A stretch of DNA of 64,000 nucleotides from Deltaproteobacteria bacterium (GTDB taxonomy: Bacteria; Desulfobacterota; Desulfobulbia; Desulfobulbales; Desulfocapsaceae), in contig JAPLJF010000026.1 in NCBI GenBank assembly GCA_026388715.1, forward strand, positions 1 through 64,000. Reading direction: 5' to 3'. The notes under the pieces are model-generated. The model searched no databases. It was not told where the DNA came from and saw only the letters and a program-made list of their open reading frames with translations. This document shows, one piece after another, positions 51,994-61,768 of the stretch (positions are counted from its first letter, which is position 1; every line of letters begins with the position of its first letter). The position numbers were made by a program, and so were the translations under genes.

Positions 51994-52894
51994 GCTGAGT
52001 GCTGTAACCTTTTTATGCACAGCCCTTTTATTGGGAGCACTCGTCCTTACAGGCCTTCGTCAAAACATCCTGACGAGTGACTACAGCACTATTGTTAAAG
52101 AAAGTGAAAGTACCATCTTTCTCTACGCGACTATCCAGGAACAGGCCACAGAAGGCCTTTTATCTCGTGACCCGTCACAGCTCTTGGGTGCGGCAAAGGA
52201 GTTTGAGCAGCTTCAAAGCAGGTATGTAGCCATGCTGGATAACCGTTTGATTCCAAGTCAATACAAACTCTCTTTTTTGCAGGAGCTGGATCTGGGGCGG
52301 GCTGTGATCAACTTGAGAAATCTGGCAGAGAATCCTGCGAACGAAGATTTGACTCTGAAGATCATGAGCCAGCTTCGTCAAATGAATAAGCAATTCCTGC
52401 AGTTTGACAGAATCGTCGTCAATGAAATGAGAGACAGAGTCATGCAATATCAGAAAAGAGCCCTGATCTTAATGGGAATGATCATCTTTTTGACCTGCTT
52501 TAGCCTTATCATACTCTACCTGAAGTCTGTCAAACCCTTGATCGATATAGCCACACAGGCTGAACAAGCCCTGCTGGACGGGACCCCCCTTCAACTCAGA
52601 AAAGAAGAAAAAAGCAGTGTGGAAGTCAGGGCCTTGATCACCGCTTTTAATCAGTTACTTCAAAAACCCAAAGAGGAAAGCCCTGATGACTTGACATACA
52701 ATAGGAGAGAGGCGGAGTTTTCTGCAATTATTAATGAAGCCACAAACAGGCTTAATGGCATCATAAACTACTCACAACTGTTGGCAGATTACTGCGAAGC
52801 AGAAAATGTGGGTGGTGAACAAAAGCAGATACTTCGTAAAATCATTCAAGATGGAGAAAAGTGTGCTGTGATTCTCCGGAAAGGTCTACAATGA
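51977..52894 (+). CDS. Membrane sensor-like protein with HAMP and degenerate kinase-type helix
   Basis: A 305-residue protein with two helices (about residues 8-28 and 158-180) around a 125-residue extracytoplasmic domain, then a HAMP-like region (KPLIDIATQAEQALLDG) and a helical end (FSAIINEATNRLNGIINYSQLLADYCE) that resembles a HisKA dimerisation helix but lacks a credible phospho-His and any ATPase domain. It may sense a stimulus and pass it by protein contact, for example to FtsH or to the PAS kinase, or be a decayed kinase. It starts inside ftsH and overlaps the cytochrome gene. Confidence 0.6.
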   Translation: MRSLRRLSAVTFLCTALLLGALVLTGLRQNILTSDYSTIVKESESTIFLYATIQEQATEGLLSRDPSQLLGAAKEFEQLQSRYVAMLDNRLIPSQYKLSFLQELDLGRAVINLRNLAENPANEDLTLKIMSQLRQMNKQFLQFDRIVVNEMRDRVMQYQKRALILMGMIIFLTCFSLIILYLKSVKPLIDIATQAEQALLDGTPLQLRKEEKSSVEVRALITAFNQLLQKPKEESPDDLTYNRREAEFSAIINEATNRLNGIINYSQLLADYCEAENVGGEQKQILRKIIQDGEKCAVILRKGLQ

Positions 52895-54366
52895 GGTGCT
52901 GTATGACAGATCAAGAACAAAAAGAAGAGGATATAAAAGGTCCAGAGGTTCCACCTGCAGAAGAGGGCAAAGAGATCGGAGCATGGGAAAGATTATTAGG
53001 GTGTACCTGGAAAACACCACTTGGATTTTTTGGAGTGGCCCTGACTACTGTATCCATCACCCTGATCGTACTTGGTCTCATTGGTCATCTCTCAGGTTTG
53101 ATTGCCAACCATTATTTTGCCATTTTCACCTTTCTTTTTCTGCCGGCAATGATGATGTTCGGCCTCTGTCTTATCCCGTTAGCCTGTTATCTCCGGCGAA
53201 AGAATTGGTTTAAGGACAGCCTGATCAACGCCGAAAATTTGAAAATTGATCTTGGTGACAAACATCACAGAAAAGGGATCGTATTGTTTCTGGTCCTCTC
53301 GGTAATTAATATCACAATTCTGATTCTGGTAGCCTATGAAGGGTACCATTTCACGGACTCTTCCTATTTTTGCGGTGTAGTCTGTCATGAGGTTATGGCC
53401 CCTGAATATACTGCTTACAAGCGATCACCACATGCCAAGGTTTCCTGCGTTGCGTGTCACATAGGTCCCGGTGCCGGATGGTATGTCCAGGCAAAACTAT
53501 CCGGTCTGCGTCAGGTAAAGGCTGTAATCGCCGGGGATTTCAGCCGCCCCATTCCTGCACCGGTCGAGCACCTGAGACCAGCACGGGATACCTGTGAGAC
53601 CTGTCATTGGCCTGAAAAATTCCAGGGAAAAAGAGTAAAGGAATTTATCAGTTTTACCAATGATAATCAGACAGATCCTAACATTCAGGAAATCTCCTTG
53701 CATATTGGCGGCCGTAATCCGGTAACCGACGACTTTGAGGGAATTCATTGGCATGTAAGTCGTGATATCAAGATTGAATATCAACCCCTTGATGAAAAAC
53801 GGACAAAAATTGGTAAAGTGAAGGTTACACGGCCTGGAGGAGTTACAGAAGAATACACTCTAAAAGACGAGCCCACTGAGAAAGGGGTTACCCTGCAATG
53901 GAGAACCATGGACTGTATCGATTGTCATAACCGTCCTACCCACGTCTATGACGATCTTGAAAGGGTTGTCGATTTTGGTCTCTACTCCAAAAAACTTAAT
54001 CCCGAGATTAAGGGAATACGAGAAGACAGTATTGCTGTCTTGAAAATTGAGTACACAAGCAGGGATGAGGCCACAGAAAAAATCGTGGAGAACTTGCTGG
54101 AACTTATGGCTAAACGTCATGGAAAAGATTTTGTGGCAAAACACGAAAAAGAGCTAGCAGGTTCAGGATCATTTCTTCTGGAGGCCTATCTTAACAATGT
54201 ATGGCCGGCAATGAAGGTGACCTGGGGAACCTATCGTCAGCACTTGGGGCATCAGAATGCTGACGAGGGCTATGGATGTTTCCGTTGTCATGACGACGAA
54301 CATAAAACAAAATTCGGCAAGACTATCAGGCAGGATTGTAATATGTGTCACGATGAGCCGAAATAA
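52891..54366 (+). CDS. Membrane-anchored six-haem NapC/NirT-type cytochrome
   Basis: A 491-residue protein. Two or three N-terminal helices (about 45-85 and 140-165) anchor it; the periplasmic part has six haem motifs: FCGVVCH (CX3CH, as in NapC/NrfH first haem), CVACH, CETCH, CIDCH, CFRCH and CNMCH. The N-terminal extension with two extra helices is larger than in NrfH. Such proteins transfer electrons from menaquinol to periplasmic reductases. ATG at 52891 overlaps the previous stop (ATGA); an in-frame ATG at 52903 is an alternative after GAGGTG. It is the last gene of the ftsH operon, convergent with resB. Confidence 0.82.
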   Translation: MRCCMTDQEQKEEDIKGPEVPPAEEGKEIGAWERLLGCTWKTPLGFFGVALTTVSITLIVLGLIGHLSGLIANHYFAIFTFLFLPAMMMFGLCLIPLACYLRRKNWFKDSLINAENLKIDLGDKHHRKGIVLFLVLSVINITILILVAYEGYHFTDSSYFCGVVCHEVMAPEYTAYKRSPHAKVSCVACHIGPGAGWYVQAKLSGLRQVKAVIAGDFSRPIPAPVEHLRPARDTCETCHWPEKFQGKRVKEFISFTNDNQTDPNIQEISLHIGGRNPVTDDFEGIHWHVSRDIKIEYQPLDEKRTKIGKVKVTRPGGVTEEYTLKDEPTEKGVTLQWRTMDCIDCHNRPTHVYDDLERVVDFGLYSKKLNPEIKGIREDSIAVLKIEYTSRDEATEKIVENLLELMAKRHGKDFVAKHEKELAGSGSFLLEAYLNNVWPAMKVTWGTYRQHLGHQNADEGYGCFRCHDDEHKTKFGKTIRQDCNMCHDEPK

Positions 54367-54487
54367 AAGATAAGACTTTACCGGCATTCCACTTGTGTTC
54401 AAATAGGCGCACATAGATTAGCTGGTCTATTTGAATACATGTGGAGTAATGGTGGGCTCTTGACACTTTTTGAAGATACCCTTTAAT

Positions 54488-55801
54488 TTACCTTTGCAGG
54501 ATCTCTGCGAGATCATTAAAAATCTTTTCAAAACCAACCTTGTTTTTATTGGTACTGCCGGTAAAGAGGATTGATGCGCCACTCTCTTTCTCTTTGAGGA
54601 AAAGCCAGATTCGTTTGTGCGACATAAAAAAGGCAATCACCAGGCCAAGAAGCATCAGGCCGCATCCGATGTAGACAACCCACACTCCCGGATCTTTGCT
54701 GACCTGCAGTCCAGTGGCATACATCTGTTTGGCACTGAGGAGATACTTACCGCTTTCTCTTTCAACGGTTGCTGACTCACCATCTTTGAGCCAGAGTACA
54801 GAGGGCACTCCCTTACTGTCGGAAAACCATATTTTCAAACGTGAAATCGACTGCCCCGTCCAATCAGCATTGATTATACCAAAGGTGAGACCTTCCTGGG
54901 GCCATTCCCCTTGTTTCTGGAAAGGAACAATAGCGGTCTTGCTGTTGCCGCTGGCCTTATTGGTCACCTTGATCATAAAATCCTGATATCCTTCATAGCT
55001 TGCTTGATAAAAGGTGATTCCCCTGTATCTCAATGGAGAGTTCACCTCTATTGGAGCCTGGAAAAGCTCTTTACTCTTTTCCAGAATAGTCAATTCGGAT
55101 TTATATTTCTTTGGCATCCCGGTAGGGTACAATTCAAGGCTGAAAGAGTCACAGCGTACAGTGAAGCCAAGATCAATGGTTTTAGTACCATTAAATGTGT
55201 AAATTTTATCTGTCTGCTGTGTTTCCGGAATCATGACGTTCCCCTTGAATCCACAGAGCTCACCAATGATTGCGCCGATAAATATTACCAAAATGGAGGT
55301 ATGAACCACGTATACACCAGTCCGGCTCCAGGCCCCTTTTTGAGCAAAGAGCAGAGTTTCACCATCACTGTTGCGACTGCTGATTTTCCAGCCACTTTTG
55401 TTGAGTTTGGCGCCCAAATCCAAGACAGTTACCTGCAACGAAGAACTGCTTTGCCATTCTTTCTTTCTCCCCATTTTCTCAAGACGTTTCAGGGGAGTAT
55501 CAAGGCCGGCAGCCCTCATCTGTTTCCACACGTCTGGAAAACGATCAAGGCTGCAGACGATGAGGTTAGTACTGAGAAGACCCAGCAAAGCGAGAAACCA
55601 CCAGGAGCCATACATGTCAGGGAGGTCAAGTATCTTGAAAAGTTGGGCCAGATTACTACCATATTCCTGGGCATACCATGGCAGAGGTTTATTCTGAGGG
55701 ATAATCGTTCCAATAATTGAGGTGACGGCCAACAGACTAAGGGTGGTAATTGCAAGTTTGACAGAGGCAAAAAAGTCCCAGATGGAATTTTCTTTTTTCA
55801 T
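54488..55801 (-). CDS. resB: ResB-like cytochrome c biogenesis protein
   Basis: A 437-residue membrane protein of the ResB family (System II cytochrome c maturation). Three N-terminal helices (VKLAITTLSLLAVTSIIGTIIPQ onward), a large periplasmic domain with PLRYRGITFYQASYEGY, and a last helix (YIGCGLMLLGLVIAFFM). ResB with CcsA delivers haem for covalent attachment to CXXCH motifs. No ccsA/resC gene is adjacent within the window, which is unusual because the two are normally paired. A group II intron sits 60 bp upstream and may have separated it from its partner. Confidence 0.88.
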   Translation of the reverse strand: MKKENSIWDFFASVKLAITTLSLLAVTSIIGTIIPQNKPLPWYAQEYGSNLAQLFKILDLPDMYGSWWFLALLGLLSTNLIVCSLDRFPDVWKQMRAAGLDTPLKRLEKMGRKKEWQSSSSLQVTVLDLGAKLNKSGWKISSRNSDGETLLFAQKGAWSRTGVYVVHTSILVIFIGAIIGELCGFKGNVMIPETQQTDKIYTFNGTKTIDLGFTVRCDSFSLELYPTGMPKKYKSELTILEKSKELFQAPIEVNSPLRYRGITFYQASYEGYQDFMIKVTNKASGNSKTAIVPFQKQGEWPQEGLTFGIINADWTGQSISRLKIWFSDSKGVPSVLWLKDGESATVERESGKYLLSAKQMYATGLQVSKDPGVWVVYIGCGLMLLGLVIAFFMSHKRIWLFLKEKESGASILFTGSTNKNKVGFEKIFNDLAEILQR

Positions 55802-56311
55802 ATTGATTGGTTATCTATAAGAATAATTAGAAATAGAAAGAAGCAAAAGGGGACAGATTTATTGTGCGGCCGGGCAAGGTCGTGTAGTCCAGCGGGTATG
55901 ACCCCCGCCCCGGAAGGCAGGCCAGTCACCGGGTAGCAAGTCCTTGGAGGCTATATATGGTAACATAGAGCTTTAAGCGTAGGATAGCAAGCAGATAGGC
56001 CGTAAGCCGTAAGGTTGAAGGGATTGAGCCTCGTAATTGTCGCGTTGGGAAGGACGACACTGTAATAGAAGTGGAAGTCAACACAGGCATCGCCGCTAAC
56101 GGCAAGGTGATGTCTGCTTCCTCGGGGTCAGAGACCATGGCATGTTTGACATTGTGATTACACGGCAACCCGGGAGACCCTGCATCTCTCTTGAATCAGA
56201 GAGTATGTCGGACAACCGAAGAGGGAGGAAGGCAAATAAGGTACAGGGAGTCGGATAGCCTAGTAGTACCGGTGAAGGCGGGTAATGCTGCTGGAGGGAA
56301 GGAGGCTACAC

Positions 56312-57678
56312 ATGGTAGCGCGGTGTGAGGAAACATTGGCCGTTCACGGAAGCGGAGAGCCGGTGGAAACGAAACTGCACCGCATAGCAGAGAAGGCCCG
56401 AAAGGAGCCGAGATTTAAGCTCACCAGTCTGTATCATCTGATGAGCGCGAGGAGCTGCTACGGGGATGCTTTAAGCGGTTGAGGAAGGATGCAGCCGCCG
56501 GCATCGACAAAACGACCAAGGATATGTACGCCGAGAATCTGGATGCCAATCTATCAAACTTGGTAGAGCGGCTGCACCGGATGGCGTACATTCCGCAACC
56601 TGTCAGGCGCAAATATATTCCAAAGCCTGGCAGTGCCAAACAGCGTCCCTTGGGAATACCTTGTTTTGAAGACAAACTTGTCCAGGCGGGACTTGTCCGG
56701 ATACTGGAATCAGTGTACGAGCAGGATTTCATAGAATATTCGTATGGGTTCCGTCCGTCCCGAAGCTGTCATGATGCGCTCAAAGCCTTGAGTGAGACGG
56801 TGGAGAACAAGCCGATTAACCACATCGTTGAGGCAGACATCAAAGGCTTCTTCGATAATGTTAACCAGGAATGGTTGATGAAATTTCTGGCTCACCGGAT
56901 TGAGGACAAGAGAATTCAGCGCATGGTGAAACGCTTTCTTAAGGCAGGGGTATCAGAGGATGGGGGTGTAATGGTTAGTGACGATGGAACCCCGCAGGGT
57001 GGGTTTATTTCGCCGCTACTGGCAAACATCTATCTGCATTATGCCCTTGATCTTTGGTTTGAGAAGATTTACCGCAAGAGTTGTACCGGCTTTGCCCGAT
57101 TAATCCGTTATGCTGATGACTTTGTCGTCTGCTTTCAGTACAAGCCAGACGCGGAACGGTTTCGCGAAGAACTGGGAAAACGGCTGGGCAAGTTCGGGCT
57201 TGAGGTGGAACCGACGAAGACTAAAGCGATGGAGTTTGGAAGATTCGCCGTTCAGAATGCTAAGAGAAGAGGGGAAAGGGCCGAGACGTTTGATTTTCTG
57301 GGCTTCACCCACTACTGCGGCATAAAGCGGGACGGCAAAGGGTTTCGGATGAAGCGGATGACTGCTCGCAAGAAGTTTATCGCCAAGCTGCAAATCTTTA
57401 AGGAATGGCTGAAGAAGGCCAGGAATTTGAAGACCAAGGAACTTTGGGAAACAGCCAAAGCCAAATTGAGAGGCCATTATAACTACTACGGCGTAACCGA
57501 CAATTTGCGCGGAATCGCGCAGTTTGGCGAGGAAGTGAAAAAGCTGTTGTTTAAGTGGCTGAACCGTAGGGGGAAGAAGAACTGTCTCAATTGGGAAAAG
57601 TTCAGTGAAATGCTGAAGCGGTTTCCTTTACCGAAACCACGGATCAGGGTCAGTATGTTTGGATTTTCTGTGAATTGA
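56312..57678 (+). pseudogene. Group II intron reverse transcriptase/maturase with a frameshift
   Basis: The protein opens at ATG 56312 after an excellent AAGGAGG. At about 56440, between CATCTG and GATGAG, the reading frame shifts by one base (the first frame ends 20 codons later; the second continues D-E-R-E-E-L-L-R-G-C-F to the stop at 57678). The two parts together make a normal group II RT: RT-0 to RT-7, with YADD at the active site (LIRYADDFVV), FLGFTHYCG, and a GIIM-type maturase domain in the last 100 residues; no HNH endonuclease is present. The N-terminal deletion may be sequencing error, true decay, or recoding. Confidence 0.75.
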
Positions 57679-57687
57679 CTATGTGAG

Positions 57688-57721
57688 GAGCCGTGTGCGT
57701 AAATAGCGCCAGCACGGTTCT
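57688..57721 (+). ncRNA. Group II intron domain V
   Basis: 34 nt starting GAGCCGTGTGCG and ending GCACGGTTCT, with the AGC triad and the GTAAA-type loop region. This is the catalytic heart of the ribozyme. Confidence 0.8.
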
Positions 57722-57760
57722 GAGAGGGGCCGGTGACAACGGTGACAAGGTAATACAGCA

Positions 57761-58193
57761 GGCACGTAGTAGCCGCTTGCGGCAAGGCGTAAATAAAAGA
57801 CTCGTTGTGGTTGCGTTGTTTTCATCGGAGAAGCCGGTCTACTCGACTGATTCCATGGATTCATTAACTGCCACGACCCCGACAAAAATAACCGGCAAAA
57901 AACGTCGAATCGTGTATTTCTTCTGGGGTGTACGTTTTTTCGCATGGATTTTCCTCCATTTGTAATTGTTTATCATAAACTAACCAAAAAAACAGAAAAA
58001 GATGATCCTTCCCTGAAAATGTGGATATTCAGTTAAGTCATTGTTATGAAAACGACAGGAGGTGACCTTCCCTCGTTTATTGTATCAGTTCAAGGTTAGC
58101 AATTTCGATTTGTTGTATTCGAAAGAGCACTGCTGAAAATTATTCCGGCGTTTATTGTTTAAAGAACTGTGAGGCCGCATTGCATTATAACCC
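57761..58193. other. Region between the intron and the IS3 remnant, no gene supported
   Basis: About 430 bases. Overlapping ORFs on both strands show no family signature. The stretch contains ordinary A+T-rich sequence and a possible ribosome-like AGGAGGTGA at about 58060 without a following ORF. Confidence 0.35.
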
Positions 58194-58613
58194 AGGCGCC
58201 ATGATTCAATGATTCGTGCTTTTCAGAAAGCTTTTTGGAGAAAACGATCAGGTGAGGGGCTTCTCGTTCACAGTGATCGGGCTGTTCAGTATGTCAGTAT
58301 CGATTTCCGGAAATTGCTCAAAGAAAAGAAGTTTGTGCAGAGTATGAGCCGCAAGGGTAATTGTTGGGACGACACTGTAGTAGAATTATTTTTTCATACA
58401 TTAAAAACTCAACTTGTTTACCAAAGAAGATTCCAGAACAGCGACGAAAGAGAGCAGGCCTTGAACTATATCAAAATTTGTTACAATCGCAGCAGGCGTC
58501 ACTCAATAATTGGCTATCAATCCCCTGCGATGTATGAATCTGAATGGGAAAAAAGGAAAATGTTGCTTAACTACCTGTCCATAAAAAAGGTGGTAAGATC
58601 AGTTGCGATGTAG
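58194..58613 (+). pseudogene. Truncated IS3-family transposase (OrfB C-terminal part)
   Basis: About 135 codons with HSDRAVQYVS, SMSRKGNCWDDTVVELFFHTLKTQLVY and YNRSRRHSIIGYQSPAMYE: the second Asp and Glu of the rve/DDE domain of IS3-group transposases. The first catalytic Asp and the whole N-terminal half with OrfA are missing, and no terminal inverted repeats are seen. The copy is a remnant. Confidence 0.82.
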
Positions 58614-58723
58614 CTACTTGAAAAAACAGGGATTTAAAGATTGCGTTGGAGTGTGTCGGAAGGTGCTGGAAACAAAAGAGGCCAGTTATGGAATGAACCC
58701 GTAACCGGCCTAAAATGTTATAA

Positions 58724-58799
<76 letters not shown>

Positions 58800-58880
58800 A
58801 AATAAAATTTGCATATTGTCAAAAACAGAAATCAAATAACAGGGTTTTTTGAGGATGTCAACTCTTTTTCTTTTGTTGAT

Positions 58881-59005
58881 GGGTCGTTACTGAATAAATT
58901 CTATCCTTCTGGTCCTTTTATTACGGTTCCCTAAGCTGTTTATGTGTCGTTTTTACCAAGATTTTTTGCCAGGCAGATGATGATATTATTTTTTGTAACG
59001 GCCTT
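58881..59005 (+). repeat. Dispersed intergenic repeat, copy D (diverged)
   Basis: GGGTCGTTACTGAATAAATTCTATCC, then TTTTATTACGGTTCC and a tail ending TTTTGTAACGGCC. The order of blocks is as in copies A-C, with more substitutions and a longer interval. It lies upstream of mreB. Confidence 0.5.
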
Positions 59006-59058
59006 GTTGATGGCAGGGTATATCTCTTGCTAATAGCGGGAGATTTTGGTAAGTTTAA

Positions 59059-60195
<1,137 letters not shown>

Positions 60196-60311
60196 AGGGA
60201 ATTTTGACATTATATTGCAAGGTCTTGGCTGTTTGATAGGGAACAAGTGTCTGATATGAAAAATTGTGCCATCAATTGCTGCTGGTGAGCGTTAGTGAAG
60301 AATAGAAAGTC

Positions 60312-61199
60312 TTGAAGAGAGCATCCAGCGTTAAAAAGGCTCAGTCTCGTTTGGGAACGGCGAGGTCGCTCTTTCTTGGTTGGGTATTGTTGATCCTTGC
60401 CCTTTTCTTGCTTGGCTCCACCGTGGGTGGACAGTTTGGGGTAGTGCAGCAGATGATCATGCAAGCTCTGGGGCCACTGCAGAGAGGAGCTTCCAGAATG
60501 ATCGGCTCGTTGCAGGTTTTTACCGGTGATTATCTGACCTTGTGGACTATCAGGGATGATAATAAGCACCTGCGGTTAGTGATTGCTGATTATCAGCAAC
60601 AACTGGATCAGTATCGTGAGGCCTATGCGCGAAACCGTTATCTGGAGAATGAACTTAAATTTAAAAAGGAAGAGAACTTTCCCTCTCTTACCGCCCGGGT
60701 AGTTGGCAAGGATCCCTCCTTCTGGTTTCAGACCTTGATTGTGGACAAGGGGAAAGGTGACGGGGTGATTGCAGGGATGGTTGCTCGTACTTCATTGGGT
60801 GTGGTCGGACAGGTTATTCAAGTTTCTGATAATTACGCAAAGATTCTTCTTGCTAATGCCCCGAGTAGCGCTATTGATGCCATGATTCAGAAAAATCGGG
60901 TGCGTGGTATTTTGAAAGGGGCGGCTGATAAAGGGTATGTCCTCTATTATGTCCTCAAAAATATCGATGTTGTTGTTGGTGATCGTGTTGTTACTGCAGG
61001 TATTGGTGGTGTTTTTCAGTCAGGAATTCCGCTCGGCACCGTGTCCGCCGTGCGCTCAAAGCGCCGGGGTATGTTTCAAGAGATTGAGGTCGCTCCGATT
61101 GTTGATTTCGGGCAATTAGAGATGGTCTTTATTGATCTTTCCGAAAAACAGAAAATAGCTGAAGAAATGGGACTCACGATTGATCCTGTTGTTGAGTAG
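60312..61199 (+). CDS. mreC: Rod shape-determining protein MreC
   Basis: A 295-residue bitopic periplasmic protein: one N-terminal helix (FLGWVLLILALFLLGSTVG), a coiled coil (about 75-110, LRLVIADYQQQLDQYREAYARNRYLENEL) and the two beta-barrel domain (VVGKDPSFWFQTLIVDKGKGDGV, GVVGQVIQVSDNYAKILL). It scaffolds the elongasome with PBP2. The start is TTG at 60312; no better ATG is present in frame. mreB to mreC gap is 116 bases; mreD follows after five. Confidence 0.92.
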   Translation: MKRASSVKKAQSRLGTARSLFLGWVLLILALFLLGSTVGGQFGVVQQMIMQALGPLQRGASRMIGSLQVFTGDYLTLWTIRDDNKHLRLVIADYQQQLDQYREAYARNRYLENELKFKKEENFPSLTARVVGKDPSFWFQTLIVDKGKGDGVIAGMVARTSLGVVGQVIQVSDNYAKILLANAPSSAIDAMIQKNRVRGILKGAADKGYVLYYVLKNIDVVVGDRVVTAGIGGVFQSGIPLGTVSAVRSKRRGMFQEIEVAPIVDFGQLEMVFIDLSEKQKIAEEMGLTIDPVVE

Positions 61200-61204
61200 A
61201 TGTT

Positions 61205-61741
61205 ATGCTGATGCTCAGTTTTTTCCTGGTTGGAATATTTCTTATTGTAAGTCAGACTTCAATTTTTTATCTTTTCCCCTCCTGGTTGGGGAGTCCGGAT
61301 CTGATCTTTATCTTGATCGCTTTTATTGCCTATCGTTTTGACTGGCTGCGCGGGTTGTTCCTTGTGCTTGTTTTTAGCTGGATCATGGATGTTGTTTCAG
61401 GACTTTATCTAGGGACGTATCCTTTGCTCTATCTTTTTCTTTTTGTTTCCCTTAAGATTTTCACAGAAAAGAGTCCGGTTAAAGAGGTCGCCTATCAGGT
61501 TCCCTTAGTGGGGATTGCTTTTTGGGCCGAGTATTCTGGTATGTATGCTGTCTATTCGTTGGTCTTGCCGGGTGTCTTGCCCGAGTGGTCATGGGGCAAG
61601 ATTCTGCAAGAGACGTTAATCCTGCTTGTGGCCACCATCCCCTGTTTTCTTCTTTATAACAGCTTATTTGAACATATGTTCAAACGTCGTTGTGTCGCCC
61701 CTCGCATTCTGCGCAAGCGTTCAGGGAATTACTTTCGTTGA
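61205..61741 (+). CDS. mreD: Rod shape-determining protein MreD
   Basis: A 178-residue membrane protein with five to six helices (MLSFFLVGIFLIVSQTSIFYLFP, LIFILIAFIAYRFDW, and others), the usual size for MreD. It ends in a basic tail (KRRCVAPRILRKRSG). Position between mreC and mrdA confirms it. Confidence 0.85.
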   Translation: MLMLSFFLVGIFLIVSQTSIFYLFPSWLGSPDLIFILIAFIAYRFDWLRGLFLVLVFSWIMDVVSGLYLGTYPLLYLFLFVSLKIFTEKSPVKEVAYQVPLVGIAFWAEYSGMYAVYSLVLPGVLPEWSWGKILQETLILLVATIPCFLLYNSLFEHMFKRRCVAPRILRKRSGNYFR

Positions 61742-61768
61742 CAGAGCTTTCTGCTGCGGACTTTAAAA

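Larger units (their letters stand above)
55864..57760 (+). mobile_element. Bacterial group II intron
   Basis: The 5' end GTGCGGCCGGGC matches the group II consensus GTGYG. A roughly 450-base structured region (domain I onward) precedes a reverse-transcriptase ORF, and a 34-nt domain V hairpin is at 57688-57721. Domain VI and the exact 3' end lie within about 57722-57770 but I cannot place the last base. The insertion follows AAAAGGGGACAGATTTATT, a sequence found at REP-type elements in related genomes. The RT is frameshifted, so the intron may need help from another copy. Confidence 0.82.

Noticed and set aside
57679-57945. 88-codon minus-strand ORF overlapping domain V
   Set aside because: It overlaps the structured 3' end of the group II intron and shows no protein signature.
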